Positions 1-9,523 of a stretch of 64,000 bases of DNA are shown one piece after another (the stretch's first letter is position 1; the number at the start of each line of letters is the position of its first letter). Made by a program: the position numbers and the translations under genes. The notes beneath the pieces are model-generated. The model saw only the letters and a program-made list of their open reading frames with translations. It made no database searches and was not told the DNA's origin. The DNA comes from Thermoleophilaceae bacterium (GTDB lineage: Bacteria > Actinomycetota > Thermoleophilia > Solirubrobacterales > JACPNS01), in assembly GCA_016462645.1 (NCBI GenBank), contig JAEMSX010000001.1:127999-191998 (forward strand), read 5' to 3'.

Positions 1-1272
1 CGCGATCACGAGCTCGGGCTGGAGCTTCTCCGAGAACGTCGTGAACCCGCGCAGGTCAGAGAACAGCAGCGTCGCCACCACGCGCTTGCCGCCGAGTTTG
101 TTCCCGTCGCCGGCCTCATCGAGAACTTGGTCAACGACGCTGTCGGGGGCGAAGCGGGCGAACTCATTGCGCACGCGTTCCCTTTCAAAAGCGGCCGAGA
201 GGAAGTTCACTCCCAGCGAGGCGACCATCGAAAGGGCCAGCGCGATCAGCGGATATGTGACCGGCAGGATGTAGCCGAGGTTGAAGACGTAGATCACCAA
301 CAGCACATAGAAGATCGCGCCGCCCAAACAGATCAGGAAGGCTTCGCGTGGATCGACCCGCAGATTCAGCAGCGGCTCTGCGAAGCCGAAAAGCAGGATC
401 AGCAGCAGCACCACAAACCACGGTGACTTGCTCATCGGGAAGACATTGAGGATCGTTGCGATCGCGTTCGCGTGAATCTCCGGGCCGGCCATGGCTTTCG
501 AGCTCGAGGTGCGGTGGACATCGTGCAAGGTCTCGTTCGTCGCACCGACGACCACGATCTTCCCCTTGACCGCACGCTTGTTGAAGTGACCGGTGTAGAC
601 CGCCGAGAACGGCACCTGCTGGATTCGTCCCTCCCCGCCGATGAAGTTGATCCATGCCGACTTGTGCGGGAAGTTCTCCTTGCCGGGCATGGTGCCGGTG
701 GCGCGCGTGACCGCCGCAACCGAAAGCGTCGGGATCCCGCCGCGCATCCGATTGAACCGCCTGATCACCCCGTCAGTGTCGGTGGCGAGGATCGAGTTTC
801 CGACGGTCGCGTTCATCGCTTTGACGTTGTCGTTGCCGCCCATCACCGGGGTCTCGCCGGTCCTGGGATCGGTCTCGGACGTCGCGAGCACGACGTTTCC
901 GGCATTCGTGATCGACTCGGCGAGCACGTAGTCGTCGTTCTCGTACGGCGGCAGGCTCGGCTCCGAGTACATGATGTCCTCGACGATCACCTTCGCGCCG
1001 GCTTTGGAAAGATTGTCGATCACCGTCGCCTGAACCGACCGACGGAACGGCCAGCGCAGCCGCAGCTCCGAGAACGTCTCATCGTCGATCGAGACCAGCA
1101 CGACGTTCTTGGCCTCCTGACTGGGGAGATTTCCGCGGATGTCGAAACGCTGGTCGACGGTCGAGAGCTCAAGCGTCTTCATACCGCCCGCCGCCCAGAG
1201 CAGGATCACGAGCGCGGTCGTCAGGGCGCTGAGCGCGAACAGCCATGCGTACTTGCGCTTACCCGAGAGCAC
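1..1272 (-). CDS. CHASE2 domain-containing class III adenylate/guanylate cyclase (C-terminus beyond window)
   Basis: Own minus-strand translation from GTG at 1272: VLSGKRKYAWLFALSALTTALVILLWAAGGMKTLELSTVDQRFDIRG..., CHASE2-like, ending near the window edge with GGKRVVATLLFSDLRGFTTFSEKLQPELVIA (class III cyclase start). Frame has no stop in window, so it is absent from the ORF track. Confidence 0.85.
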   Translation of the reverse strand, partial: MLSGKRKYAWLFALSALTTALVILLWAAGGMKTLELSTVDQRFDIRGNLPSQEAKNVVLVSIDDETFSELRLRWPFRRSVQATVIDNLSKAGAKVIVEDIMYSEPSLPPYENDDYVLAESITNAGNVVLATSETDPRTGETPVMGGNDNVKAMNATVGNSILATDTDGVIRRFNRMRGGIPTLSVAAVTRATGTMPGKENFPHKSAWINFIGGEGRIQQVPFSAVYTGHFNKRAVKGKIVVVGATNETLHDVHRTSSSKAMAGPEIHANAIATILNVFPMSKSPWFVVLLLILLFGFAEPLLNLRVDPREAFLICLGGAIFYVLLVIYVFNLGYILPVTYPLIALALSMVASLGVNFLSAAFERERVRNEFARFAPDSVVDQVLDEAGDGNKLGGKRVVATLLFSDLRGFTTFSEKLQPELVIA

Positions 1273-1275
1273 GCG

Positions 1276-1528
1276 TCACCGTTTGTAGAAGGTGAAGAAC
1301 GACTTGCCCGCCTTCAGGTTGAAGTTCCTGCTGTGGAATTGATCGAACGCGAGGCCCGAGACGGTGCCGATCCCGCCCTCGGTGTCGGTGTGACTCCGCG
1401 CGATCGTGGCCTGCACCGCGGCAGACGAGTGATCGGGGCAGTACCCGTAGACGCTGCTGCTGCCGGAGCTCGGATTGTCGGAATACCAGACGAACTTGGC
1501 CGACCAGCGCGATCAGCCGAGGTCTCAC
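1276..1528 (-). pseudogene. Degraded third paralogue of the beta-propeller/FecR-like proteins
   Basis: GTG at 1528 overlaps the upstream TGA and encodes a signal-peptide-like start (MRPRLIALVG), then a frame change to KFVWYSDNPSSGSSSVYGYCPDHSSAAVQATIARSHTDTEGGIGTVSGLAFD (aligns with RYAWVGDAFAGTGHIWGR...DIGGLAFD of the 4369-6321 protein) joined directly to QFHSRNFNLKAGKSFFTFYKR* (matches its C-terminus GKNFTLKSGKQFFIFYKRGK). Confidence 0.7.
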
Positions 1529-4368
1529 AAGCAACCCTTCTTCGGCTTCGACTTCTTCTTGTTCAGTTTCTTCAGGCGCTGGCTCTCGGTCAGCGGCTTG
1601 TATTCGACGAAGCGCGTCTCACCGGCCTTCAGGTCAAAGCAGTTGCCGTGTGTCGGCCGCACGTTCACGATCCCGCGATCGACGCGGAAGTAGGTGCCGT
1701 TCTCGTAGTTGGCGACGTACCACTTGGTTCCGCGCACGGTCGCCGACCCACCGCTGCCGCTTGTGCGGAACTTGCCCTTGCCGTTGCCCCAGAGTCCGTT
1801 CTTCTTCTTGCCGCGCTTGGCGATCTGAATTGCTTTGAACGGGTTCGCCGCGAAGCGCGGGTAGGCGCTCGCGGCCGAGGTCGTGGTGTCGATCAGATCG
1901 TCGCGCAACTTCATGATCGCGAGCGGCTGATCGCCCGTGCCCTGGAAGACCTGGAAGATGCCACCCCAGAATTCCGCTTCGTAGGTCGTGCCGTCGGCGT
2001 TCGCAAGCGTGAGCTTCGCGGTTCCCTTGCGCGCGTCGACGATCGTGCCGACCGGGACGAGCAGCGCCTCGCTGAGCGGGATGTACTTGTCGCTGCCGGG
2101 CAACTTGACGAAGACGTCGCCCGTCGCAGGCTCGAGGTTTGCGGACTTGCGGATGAACGGCGTACCCAGCGATTCGACCTGCGTCGGCGCGTAGGTCACG
2201 GCAACCGAGGCAGAGCTGACGCGCTCGGCGTCATCGGTGCAGGTGACGGTGATCGTGTTCGTGCCTTCCACGAGCGCGATCGTGGCGCCGTCGGCGCGCG
2301 AGCATTCGAGTTCACTGTCCACGTCGTCGGTCGCCGAGTACCGGAGGACGGTCTGGGCGATATCCGTCCTCGCTCCGTCGGTCGGCGCCGTGATCGAGAT
2401 CTCCGGGGCCGCTGCGTCGTAGCTGACCGTGACCGACCTGGCCGCCTGGTGGCCACCGTGGTCGGTGCAGCTGACGACGATCAGGTTCGGGCCCGGGGAC
2501 AGGGGCACCGTGGCGCCGTCTGACAGGTTGCAGGCAGGATCGTTGTCGGTGTCGTCGCTCGTCGAGTAGCTCAGCGTGACCGCCGGCGCCGTGACGAGCG
2601 CGCCGTCGAGCGGCGCGCCGATCTCAATCTGCGGCGCGTCGGAGTCATAGGTGACGACGGTGGAGTCTTCGCCGACGTTGCCGGCCCCGTCGGTGCAGTG
2701 CACCGTGATCAGGTTGCTGCCGATGTCCAGCGGCAGGACCGCGCCGTTGCCGTAGTCACAAGACGGCTCGGCCGAAAAATTGTCCGTGACCGAGTAGGCG
2801 AGCGTGATGCTCGAGCTGTCGACGACCGTTCCGCTGACCGGCTCGCTGATCGTCACGTTCGGCGCCTCGGTGTCAGGGGGCACGTAGGTGAAGGAGACGG
2901 AATCCTGTCCGGAGTTGCCCGCATCGTCCTCGCAGCTCACGGTGATCGTGTTGTCGCCTTCGTCAAGCGGGATCTGCGCCTCATCGGCGAGATTGCAGGT
3001 CGGCGAGAGGTCGCGGTCATCGCTGACCGTGTAGTGCAGCGTCGCGGGAGAGCTGGAGAGCGTGGCTTCGGCAGTCGGTGCAGTGATCGTCACGTCCGGC
3101 GGTGTGGTGTCGGGCGGGATCACGTTGATCGGCTGCTGGTAGGTGACGCTGCGGCCGTTCTGCGTGGTCACGCGATACGACAATTCGTCGGCACCGAGCG
3201 ATTCGACGCCCGGGTAGTAGTCGATCGATGCGTAGTCGCCGCTCGCATACGCGTTTCCGAGCGCCGGCGCGCCGATGACCTCGAACTCCAGCGTGGCCGA
3301 GCTGTCTGCGTCGGTGCAGTTCGGGATTATCGAGAGCGGCTCTCCGGCAACGGCGTCAATCGCATCGCTCGGCGTGCAGGTCGGCGCCGCGTTCAGCACG
3401 AGATCGCGCGCGAACGGCGTGGTCGTGCTCGCGAGGAAGAACTTGTTCGTGCCCGGTAGCTGCGCGAGCGACGCGTTCGTGCCCAGGCTCGGGTCGGCCG
3501 TCGTGCCGAGCAGACGGTAGGTCTTCAAGCTGAAGATGTCGACGGAGTCGACCTTGGCGGCGAACAGGCGATTGGTCGCCGAGTCGACCGCAAGTGAGAC
3601 GTAGTCGCCCGGCGTGGCCGATTGAAACGAGCCGGCGAGGCCGTCGATGTTGGCCGTGTAGCCACGCACCTTGGCAAGACCGTCGATCGCGGAGTAGATG
3701 TTTCCGTTCGTCGGGTCAACCGTCAGCGGGCCGGGTCCGTTGACGGTGTTCCACTCACTGGGGTCGTAGGTGAACTTGACCCAACCCAGCGAGTTTCCGG
3801 ACGGAGTCTGGCTGAACACGATCAGGCCGCGTTGGCCGGTGCTGTTCCTGACCGAGGCGTACCCGTAGAGGCCGCCGTGCGTGTCGATCGCGACCCCCGC
3901 CGGGTCGTCCACGTCGAATCCGGGGTAGAAGCTGCCGACGTCCAATGCCGTCGAGTAGTTCACCGGGTCGCCTGACGTGCCGTCGTTGGAGCGTGGGTAG
4001 ACGATGATCCGGTTGTTCGACCGGTCGGCGACGAACAACAGGTTCTGACCGGAGGAGAACGCGATACCGCTGATGCTGCCGATCCTTCCCGGTCCGACGT
4101 CGTCGCTTCCGTCGATCGTCGCGAGCTCGGTGGTGCTGGTGGGGTCGGCCTGGTCAAATCCGCGCAGGATGTCCTCGCCTGCGAGCCGATCGACAAACCA
4201 GACGTACTTGCCGCTGCCGCCGGTGCCTTCTGCCTGAGCCGGGCCGATGCTCGTGAACGCCGACCCGTCGCGCGCGCCATTGTTCTGGAACACCGCTGCC
4301 GATGCCGCCACCGGAAGCGCCACCAGCGCCGCGCAGATCAGCCCAATGAGTGTCAGTCGATAGCGCAT
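1525..4368 (-). CDS. Secreted beta-propeller protein with four HYR-like Ig repeats and C-terminal FecR-like domain
   Basis: 947 aa; signal peptide MRYRLTLIGLICAALVALPVAASA; repeated ..TPPDVTITAPT...CEDDAGN... units; C-terminal GSATVRGTKWYVANY. Confidence 0.8.
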   Translation of the reverse strand: MRYRLTLIGLICAALVALPVAASAAVFQNNGARDGSAFTSIGPAQAEGTGGSGKYVWFVDRLAGEDILRGFDQADPTSTTELATIDGSDDVGPGRIGSISGIAFSSGQNLLFVADRSNNRIIVYPRSNDGTSGDPVNYSTALDVGSFYPGFDVDDPAGVAIDTHGGLYGYASVRNSTGQRGLIVFSQTPSGNSLGWVKFTYDPSEWNTVNGPGPLTVDPTNGNIYSAIDGLAKVRGYTANIDGLAGSFQSATPGDYVSLAVDSATNRLFAAKVDSVDIFSLKTYRLLGTTADPSLGTNASLAQLPGTNKFFLASTTTPFARDLVLNAAPTCTPSDAIDAVAGEPLSIIPNCTDADSSATLEFEVIGAPALGNAYASGDYASIDYYPGVESLGADELSYRVTTQNGRSVTYQQPINVIPPDTTPPDVTITAPTAEATLSSSPATLHYTVSDDRDLSPTCNLADEAQIPLDEGDNTITVSCEDDAGNSGQDSVSFTYVPPDTEAPNVTISEPVSGTVVDSSSITLAYSVTDNFSAEPSCDYGNGAVLPLDIGSNLITVHCTDGAGNVGEDSTVVTYDSDAPQIEIGAPLDGALVTAPAVTLSYSTSDDTDNDPACNLSDGATVPLSPGPNLIVVSCTDHGGHQAARSVTVSYDAAAPEISITAPTDGARTDIAQTVLRYSATDDVDSELECSRADGATIALVEGTNTITVTCTDDAERVSSASVAVTYAPTQVESLGTPFIRKSANLEPATGDVFVKLPGSDKYIPLSEALLVPVGTIVDARKGTAKLTLANADGTTYEAEFWGGIFQVFQGTGDQPLAIMKLRDDLIDTTTSAASAYPRFAANPFKAIQIAKRGKKKNGLWGNGKGKFRTSGSGGSATVRGTKWYVANYENGTYFRVDRGIVNVRPTHGNCFDLKAGETRFVEYKPLTESQRLKKLNKKKSKPKKGCL

Positions 4369-6321
4369 TTACTTCCCCCGTTTGTAAAAGATGAAGAACT
4401 GCTTGCCGCTCTTGAGCGTGAAGTTCTTGCCGCGGATCGGGTCGATCGTGACCGCGCCGCGCTGGACCTTGAAGAGTGAGCCGTACGTGTAGTTGGCGAC
4501 GTACCAACGCGTGCCGCGGACCGTCGCCGAGCCGCCCTTGCCGGACGTGCGGTACTTGCCCTTGGCGTCGCCCCAGAGGCCGTTCTTCTTCTTGCCGCGC
4601 TTGCGCGAGGTCCACGCCTTGAAGCCGGACGGAGTCGCGACCGCGCTGGCGATCGAGGTGGTCGCCTGCGCCACGAGATCGTCGCGCAGCTTCAGGGTGG
4701 CGAGTGGCTTGTCGCCCTTTCCCTGGATGACCTGGAAGATGCCGTCCCAGAAGACGCCGTCGTAGAGCGTCCCGTCGGCGTTCGCGAAGGTCAGATGCGC
4801 CTTGCCGTCGCGTGCGTCGATCACCGTGCCGATCGGGATCAGCGTGTCCTCGGTCAGCGGCACGAACTTGTCGCTGCCGGGCAGCTTGATGAAGACGTTG
4901 CCGCTGGTGAGGCTGAGGTTGGCCGTCTTGCGCACGACCGGCACCTCCGCGGAACCGACAATCCTGACCGGCTGGTTGTAGACGACGCTGCGCCCGTTGG
5001 CGGTCATCACGCGATAGCGGAGGTTGTCCGTGCCGGGCGTCGTGCCGGCGTTGAAGGTCAGCGTGGTGCGCTCTGCGTTCGGGGTGATCGTGCCCAGCGC
5101 CGGCGGGGTGTCGCGGTGGAACTCCTTGACCGGCGCGCCGTCGGCGTCGGTGCAGCTGAGCGGGATCTGCGTGCTCGATCCCGGCGCGACCTGCAGCTCC
5201 GGCGAAACAGTGCACGTCGGCGGGGCGGCAAGCGTGTAGGCGGCGACCGGCGGGTTGTCGGCGTCCGCCGTCGAGACCGTCGTGTTCAGGACGACGTAGA
5301 GCTTGCGGCTGATCGGATCGACGTCGATGTCGATGATCGACAGGCCCGGCTGATTCTTGAAGCTCGACTCTTCAAAGCGTCCGAGCTTGTTCCCGGTGTC
5401 GAGGCTGTAGACGTCGATGTAGTTGCTCGTCGCCGCATACAGGAGGTGGCTCGGGGAGTCGACTGCGACTGATCGCGACTGCTGTCCGACGCCCGATCCG
5501 ATCGAGCGGATCCAGCCGCCGTCGGGATCAAACTCCTGGACGGTGTCGTCCTCGAGGTCCGTGACGAAGACATGGCCGTCGGCGGGGTTGACTGCGATGT
5601 CGGTCGGGAGCGTGTCGTCGGTGTTCCAGTTGAACCCGAAGTCGCCCTCCCAGTCAAGACTCGGGTCGATCGAGACGCCGTCGCCGTAGACGTAGCTGAA
5701 GATCTGCACGCGGGCGTTGAAGTAGTCGACCACGTAGAGGCGGTCGTTGAACGTGCTGTAGACCATGTCGCCTGCTCCGCCGATGGTGTTGAACTGACCA
5801 GCACCGCTGCCCGCACCCGGGGAGCCGCTGGTCACCGGACCGGGAGCCTGAGCCGGCTTCGTGTAGTCGACCGCCTCGGCCGGGGCGTCGTTCCCGGTCA
5901 GGTGGAATGCGAGCACGCGGTAGTTGGCCGAATCCGAGAAGAAGATGACCTGGCGGGTCGGATCGAAAGCGAGGCCGCCGATGTCGCTCGAGTAGTCGCC
6001 GGTGGGGTCGGTGTAGAGACTGCTGATCGTCTGGTCGGGCACGGCGGAGCCGGCGGCGGGAGTCCTGCCCCAGATGTGCCCGGTCCCTGCGAACGCGTCA
6101 CCGACCCAGGCGTACCTGCCCGTCTGGGTGAGTGAGCGCTCGGCCATCACCGAGAGCTGGTTGTCGAAGCCTTTGTTGTCGCCATAGGTGCAGCCGTTGT
6201 CGTTGTCGCCGCAATAGATCACATCGCGAGTGACTCCGGCGAATGCCGAGACCGAGAGCAACGCAACTGCAGAAAGGGTGAGTAGACAAGAGAGCACGGC
6301 GCGGCCGAGCACGCTTTGCAT
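4369..6321 (-). CDS. Secreted beta-propeller (NHL-like) protein with C-terminal FecR-like domain
   Basis: 650 aa; signal peptide; NHL/propeller-like repeats; C-terminus GSATVRGTRWYVANY...; stop abuts next ATG. Confidence 0.8.
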   Translation of the reverse strand: MQSVLGRAVLSCLLTLSAVALLSVSAFAGVTRDVIYCGDNDNGCTYGDNKGFDNQLSVMAERSLTQTGRYAWVGDAFAGTGHIWGRTPAAGSAVPDQTISSLYTDPTGDYSSDIGGLAFDPTRQVIFFSDSANYRVLAFHLTGNDAPAEAVDYTKPAQAPGPVTSGSPGAGSGAGQFNTIGGAGDMVYSTFNDRLYVVDYFNARVQIFSYVYGDGVSIDPSLDWEGDFGFNWNTDDTLPTDIAVNPADGHVFVTDLEDDTVQEFDPDGGWIRSIGSGVGQQSRSVAVDSPSHLLYAATSNYIDVYSLDTGNKLGRFEESSFKNQPGLSIIDIDVDPISRKLYVVLNTTVSTADADNPPVAAYTLAAPPTCTVSPELQVAPGSSTQIPLSCTDADGAPVKEFHRDTPPALGTITPNAERTTLTFNAGTTPGTDNLRYRVMTANGRSVVYNQPVRIVGSAEVPVVRKTANLSLTSGNVFIKLPGSDKFVPLTEDTLIPIGTVIDARDGKAHLTFANADGTLYDGVFWDGIFQVIQGKGDKPLATLKLRDDLVAQATTSIASAVATPSGFKAWTSRKRGKKKNGLWGDAKGKYRTSGKGGSATVRGTRWYVANYTYGSLFKVQRGAVTIDPIRGKNFTLKSGKQFFIFYKRGK

Positions 6322-6327
6322 AAGGCA

Positions 6328-6333
6328 AACCTA
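6328..6333 (-). promoter_or_regulatory. Candidate leaderless -10 box TAGGTT, 6 nt upstream of ATG at 6321
   Basis: Minus strand reads TAGGTT tgcctt ATG. Confidence 0.5.
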
Positions 6334-6461
6334 CCGATCCGTAGATGGCCGTGGTATCCCCTCCGAACAAAGTTCACGGTGCGCATTTAGACGTGTGTAC
6401 AACCATGTACACAGCCTTTTCACAGCTTTTCCAGAACGATCTGACCTACGATCCCCAAACC

Positions 6462-7475
6462 ATGACTTGGCTCGTGACCGGCGGCGCCGGATACATCGGC
6501 TCGCACATCGTCGAGTCCTTCATGCATGCCGGCACTCCGGTCGCCGTGTTCGACGACCTGTCGACGGGCTACCGCAGCTTTGTTCCAGACGACGTCCCAC
6601 TGGTCAAAGGATCGATCACCGACCCGGAAGCAGTCGGCCGCGCGCTCGACGAGCACGCGATCACCGGAATCGTCCACCTCGCAGGTTGGAAGTACGCCGG
6701 CGTCTCGGTTCAGCGCCCGCTCCACTTCTACGGCGAGAACGTCACCGGGATGCAGGTGTTGCTCGCGCAGGCCTCCGAGCGCGGTGTCAATCGCTTCGTC
6801 CTCAGCTCAAGCGCCTCCTGGTACGGAACGCCTGATGCGGAGATCGTGACCGAGGACGCGCCGCCCCGGCCCGAGAGTCCGTACGGCGAGACCAAGGTGA
6901 TCAGCGAGTGGCTGCTGCGCGACCTCGCGCGCATCAATCCCGATTTGCGCCAGACTTCGCTGCGCTATTTCAACGTCGTCGGTTCTGGTCCGCCGGAGCT
7001 CGCCGATCACTCGCCGCACAACCTCTTTCCGAAGGTCTTCCGCGCGGTCACGGCAGGCGAGCAGCCGGTCGTGTTCGGCGATGGCTACCCAACGCCCGAC
7101 GGCAGCTGCGTGCGCGACTATGTGCATGTCGTCGATCTGGCCGACGCCCACGTGACCGCCGCCCGCTTGCTTGATGAGGGCGGCAACTGCGCGCCGGCGT
7201 ACAACGTCGGCCGCGGTGAGGGCTCCTCGGTGTTCGAGGTGCTCGACGCGATTCGCTCGGTCACGGGAATTGACTTCGAGAACGATGTCCAGCCGCGCCG
7301 CCCGGGGGACCCGGCAAGAATCGTCGGCTCGGCCGAGCTGATTGCCCGCGACATGGACTGGCGCGCGGAGTTCGGGCTTGACGCGATGGCGTCGAGCGCA
7401 TGGGCCGCATGGCAGCGCCAGCTCGAACTCTACGGTGGCCCCCCGCCTGACGGCGGCTTCGGCCTGATTGCCTGA
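6462..7475 (+). CDS. galE: UDP-glucose 4-epimerase-like NAD-dependent epimerase
   Basis: MTWLVTGGAGYIGSHIVESFMHAGTPVAVFDDLSTG; start set at 6462 rather than 6345. Confidence 0.85.
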   Translation: MTWLVTGGAGYIGSHIVESFMHAGTPVAVFDDLSTGYRSFVPDDVPLVKGSITDPEAVGRALDEHAITGIVHLAGWKYAGVSVQRPLHFYGENVTGMQVLLAQASERGVNRFVLSSSASWYGTPDAEIVTEDAPPRPESPYGETKVISEWLLRDLARINPDLRQTSLRYFNVVGSGPPELADHSPHNLFPKVFRAVTAGEQPVVFGDGYPTPDGSCVRDYVHVVDLADAHVTAARLLDEGGNCAPAYNVGRGEGSSVFEVLDAIRSVTGIDFENDVQPRRPGDPARIVGSAELIARDMDWRAEFGLDAMASSAWAAWQRQLELYGGPPPDGGFGLIA

Positions 7476-7516
7476 CAAACCGAGTACCGCACGGTTCCTG
7501 TTTCGGCGCTTAAAGC

Positions 7517-7552
7517 GAATCGGCGATCGCGAGGACGCACGATCGCCGATTC
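7517..7552. terminator. 13-bp perfect inverted repeat between convergent genes
   Basis: GAATCGGCGATCG-cgaggacgca-CGATCGCCGATTC; no U-tract. Confidence 0.5.
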
Positions 7553-7737
7553 TGAAGGGTGGCTGTGACGATCGGGGACATACGAGTCTCAGCTTTCTTA
7601 CCCCATGTGAGCGGTAGGTCTTGATCCGGTGTTGGGGGCAGACTCCCAAGCCGAACGATTAGCTACCACTGGTTCGGTTTTCGACTGTTTGGAGCATTTC
7701 TTTAGCGATAACTGTCCGGTTAGCCAATAAATCCAAC

Positions 7738-8997
7738 TTACGTCCATTCGGGGCGTCGGTCCGCCCTTCTTTCGCGGATATACGGCCTCAGATTCTCCGT
7801 GAGCCAGATCCAGCCGAGGGTCAGCGCGATCATCAGGAACGGCAGCATCGGGATGCGCAGGACGTTGCCGTTGGCGGAAAGAAGGGTCGCGAACGGCAGG
7901 GCGATGACCGGTAGCGCAAGCAGGCGCGCGCCCGACCCCGCGCCTTCCGCCAACAGCTCGGTCAGCCCGAGAATGATCAGCACGACGAGCAGGACCATGA
8001 AGAAGCCGACCAGTCCGCGCGTGACCGCCTGGTAGTTCGGGTCGGTGCGCACCGACAGCGGCAGGATCCACTCGTAGTTCCAGTTCGTGCTCGAGTAGGA
8101 GCCACGGGCGAAGCGGGCGTTCCAGGGAGTGGCGATCGAGTAGGCGCGATCGCCGAGGGCGTCGATCGAATTCGGAAGGTTTCCGGCGTCCTGCTGGATC
8201 CAGGCCTTGGCCTGTTCGGTCGGAATGCCGTCCGGCAGTTGGGTCTGCGCGACCGCGAGCCAGCTGGCGGGGATCAGAACGGCGGCGACAATCAGGAGCG
8301 TTGCGTGCTCGGAGCCGATCCCCCGGAACGCCCACCAGAGGATCAGCGGGACGAGCAACAGCACGGCGGGGTTGAAGAGGATCGCGGCGCCGAGCGTGAA
8401 GCCCGCGCTGATCGTGAGCAGCACGGCCTTTGGTCCACGACCGTCGGGCAGGCGCTCCTTGAGGAGCGTCACCTGCCAGATCCCGAGGATCACCACGAAC
8501 ATCAGCGGGATCTGCGGCGCGAGTCCGCCGGGGAGTTCGATCAGCGCGATCGATGCCGTGACCAGGACCGGCGGCACGAGGGCGGCGTAGCCGAAGAGGA
8601 CGCGGCGGGCCAGGGCGAATGTGAGGAGGGTCGTGAGCGCGACGAGCACGGACTGGACGGCGAGCAGCTCAACGGCGACCTGGTGCGGACTCGCCGCCGC
8701 GCCGCCGGCGGCGGCCACGAGGCCGTGGAGCAGCGCGCCGTATCCGGGGGCGAAGGCCTGGGTCACGTCGTAGGGGTTGACCGCGGCATCGCCGATCGCG
8801 CGGCGGAGGCTCGGCTCGAGCGCCCAGGCATGACCGCTCCCGGAGACGAACTCGAAGCTGTTCGGCAGATCGTGCTCGAACTGCATGAACCAGATCACGC
8901 GCGCGGCGATGCCGATCACAGCGATGAACGCTGCGTAGACCCACAGGCGTGCGGGAGTGGCGCGGTCGAGCGCCGCGGGCGTGGAATCGGATTTCAC
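7738..8997 (-). CDS. Multi-pass membrane glycosyltransferase-like protein (GT39-like)
   Basis: 419 aa, multiple hydrophobic segments, glycosyltransferase-C-like layout. Confidence 0.6.
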   Translation of the reverse strand: MKSDSTPAALDRATPARLWVYAAFIAVIGIAARVIWFMQFEHDLPNSFEFVSGSGHAWALEPSLRRAIGDAAVNPYDVTQAFAPGYGALLHGLVAAAGGAAASPHQVAVELLAVQSVLVALTTLLTFALARRVLFGYAALVPPVLVTASIALIELPGGLAPQIPLMFVVILGIWQVTLLKERLPDGRGPKAVLLTISAGFTLGAAILFNPAVLLLVPLILWWAFRGIGSEHATLLIVAAVLIPASWLAVAQTQLPDGIPTEQAKAWIQQDAGNLPNSIDALGDRAYSIATPWNARFARGSYSSTNWNYEWILPLSVRTDPNYQAVTRGLVGFFMVLLVVLIILGLTELLAEGAGSGARLLALPVIALPFATLLSANGNVLRIPMLPFLMIALTLGWIWLTENLRPYIRERRADRRPEWT

Positions 8998-9050
8998 AAG
9001 GGGGCTATTCGCCGCTGGCCCGCGAACGCTTGCCTCTGCGCCCGCGCCTG

Positions 9051-9119
9051 CACGGGCTTCCTCAGTGTTTGCTTGAGGAAGCGACGGGCTTCCTCAGCAG
9101 AACGATGAGGAAGCCCGTC
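9051..9119. repeat. Tandem overlapping inverted repeats (two GGGCTTCCTCA and two TGAGGAAGC)
   Basis: CACGGGCTTCCTCA gtgtttgct TGAGGAAGC GACGGGCTTCCTCA gcagaacga TGAGGAAGCCCGTC. Confidence 0.8.
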
Positions 9120-9523
9120 GGGCGTGGGCGGAAATTGCGGGTTTCGGGGCGTCGCGAGGCCGCAAATCGCGGGAAAACTACTTGCCGGTCGGTCCGCCGG
9201 TGAGCCCGGAAAGTGGGGGTTTCGTGGCGCTCAAACCGGCTCCCCAAGCGGGATTGCGCGGTAAAATATGGGATGAACCAAAGTGGTTTCTCGGTCGTAC
9301 GTCATTGTCCTTTAAACGATTCCGTCCGACGCACGTGATTGATTGTCGAGTTACCCGCTGATAGCGGTTTTCGAGTCCGCAAAGTGGCGAAAAACGCCCG
9401 GTTTTTAGCCATTGCGGCGGTTGGGCGAGCGATCGCGAACTGCCCTCGAAGAATCTGAAATTGAAGTTGCACAACGCTCGGCCCGGTCACAAGACAGCTG
9501 GCGCTCTGGAGGAGGAGAACAAG

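Noticed and set aside
472-2523. 683-aa plus-strand ORF
   Set aside because: Antisense to the CHASE2 cyclase and FecR-like genes; Arg-rich composition typical of spurious high-GC frames.
6345-6461. N-terminal extension of galE
   Set aside because: Conserved start MTWLVTGGAGYIG at 6462; upstream residues not family-like.
9120-9523. Cobalamin riboswitch or NrdR boxes upstream of nrdJ
   Set aside because: No B12-box or NrdR-box consensus could be recognised by eye.
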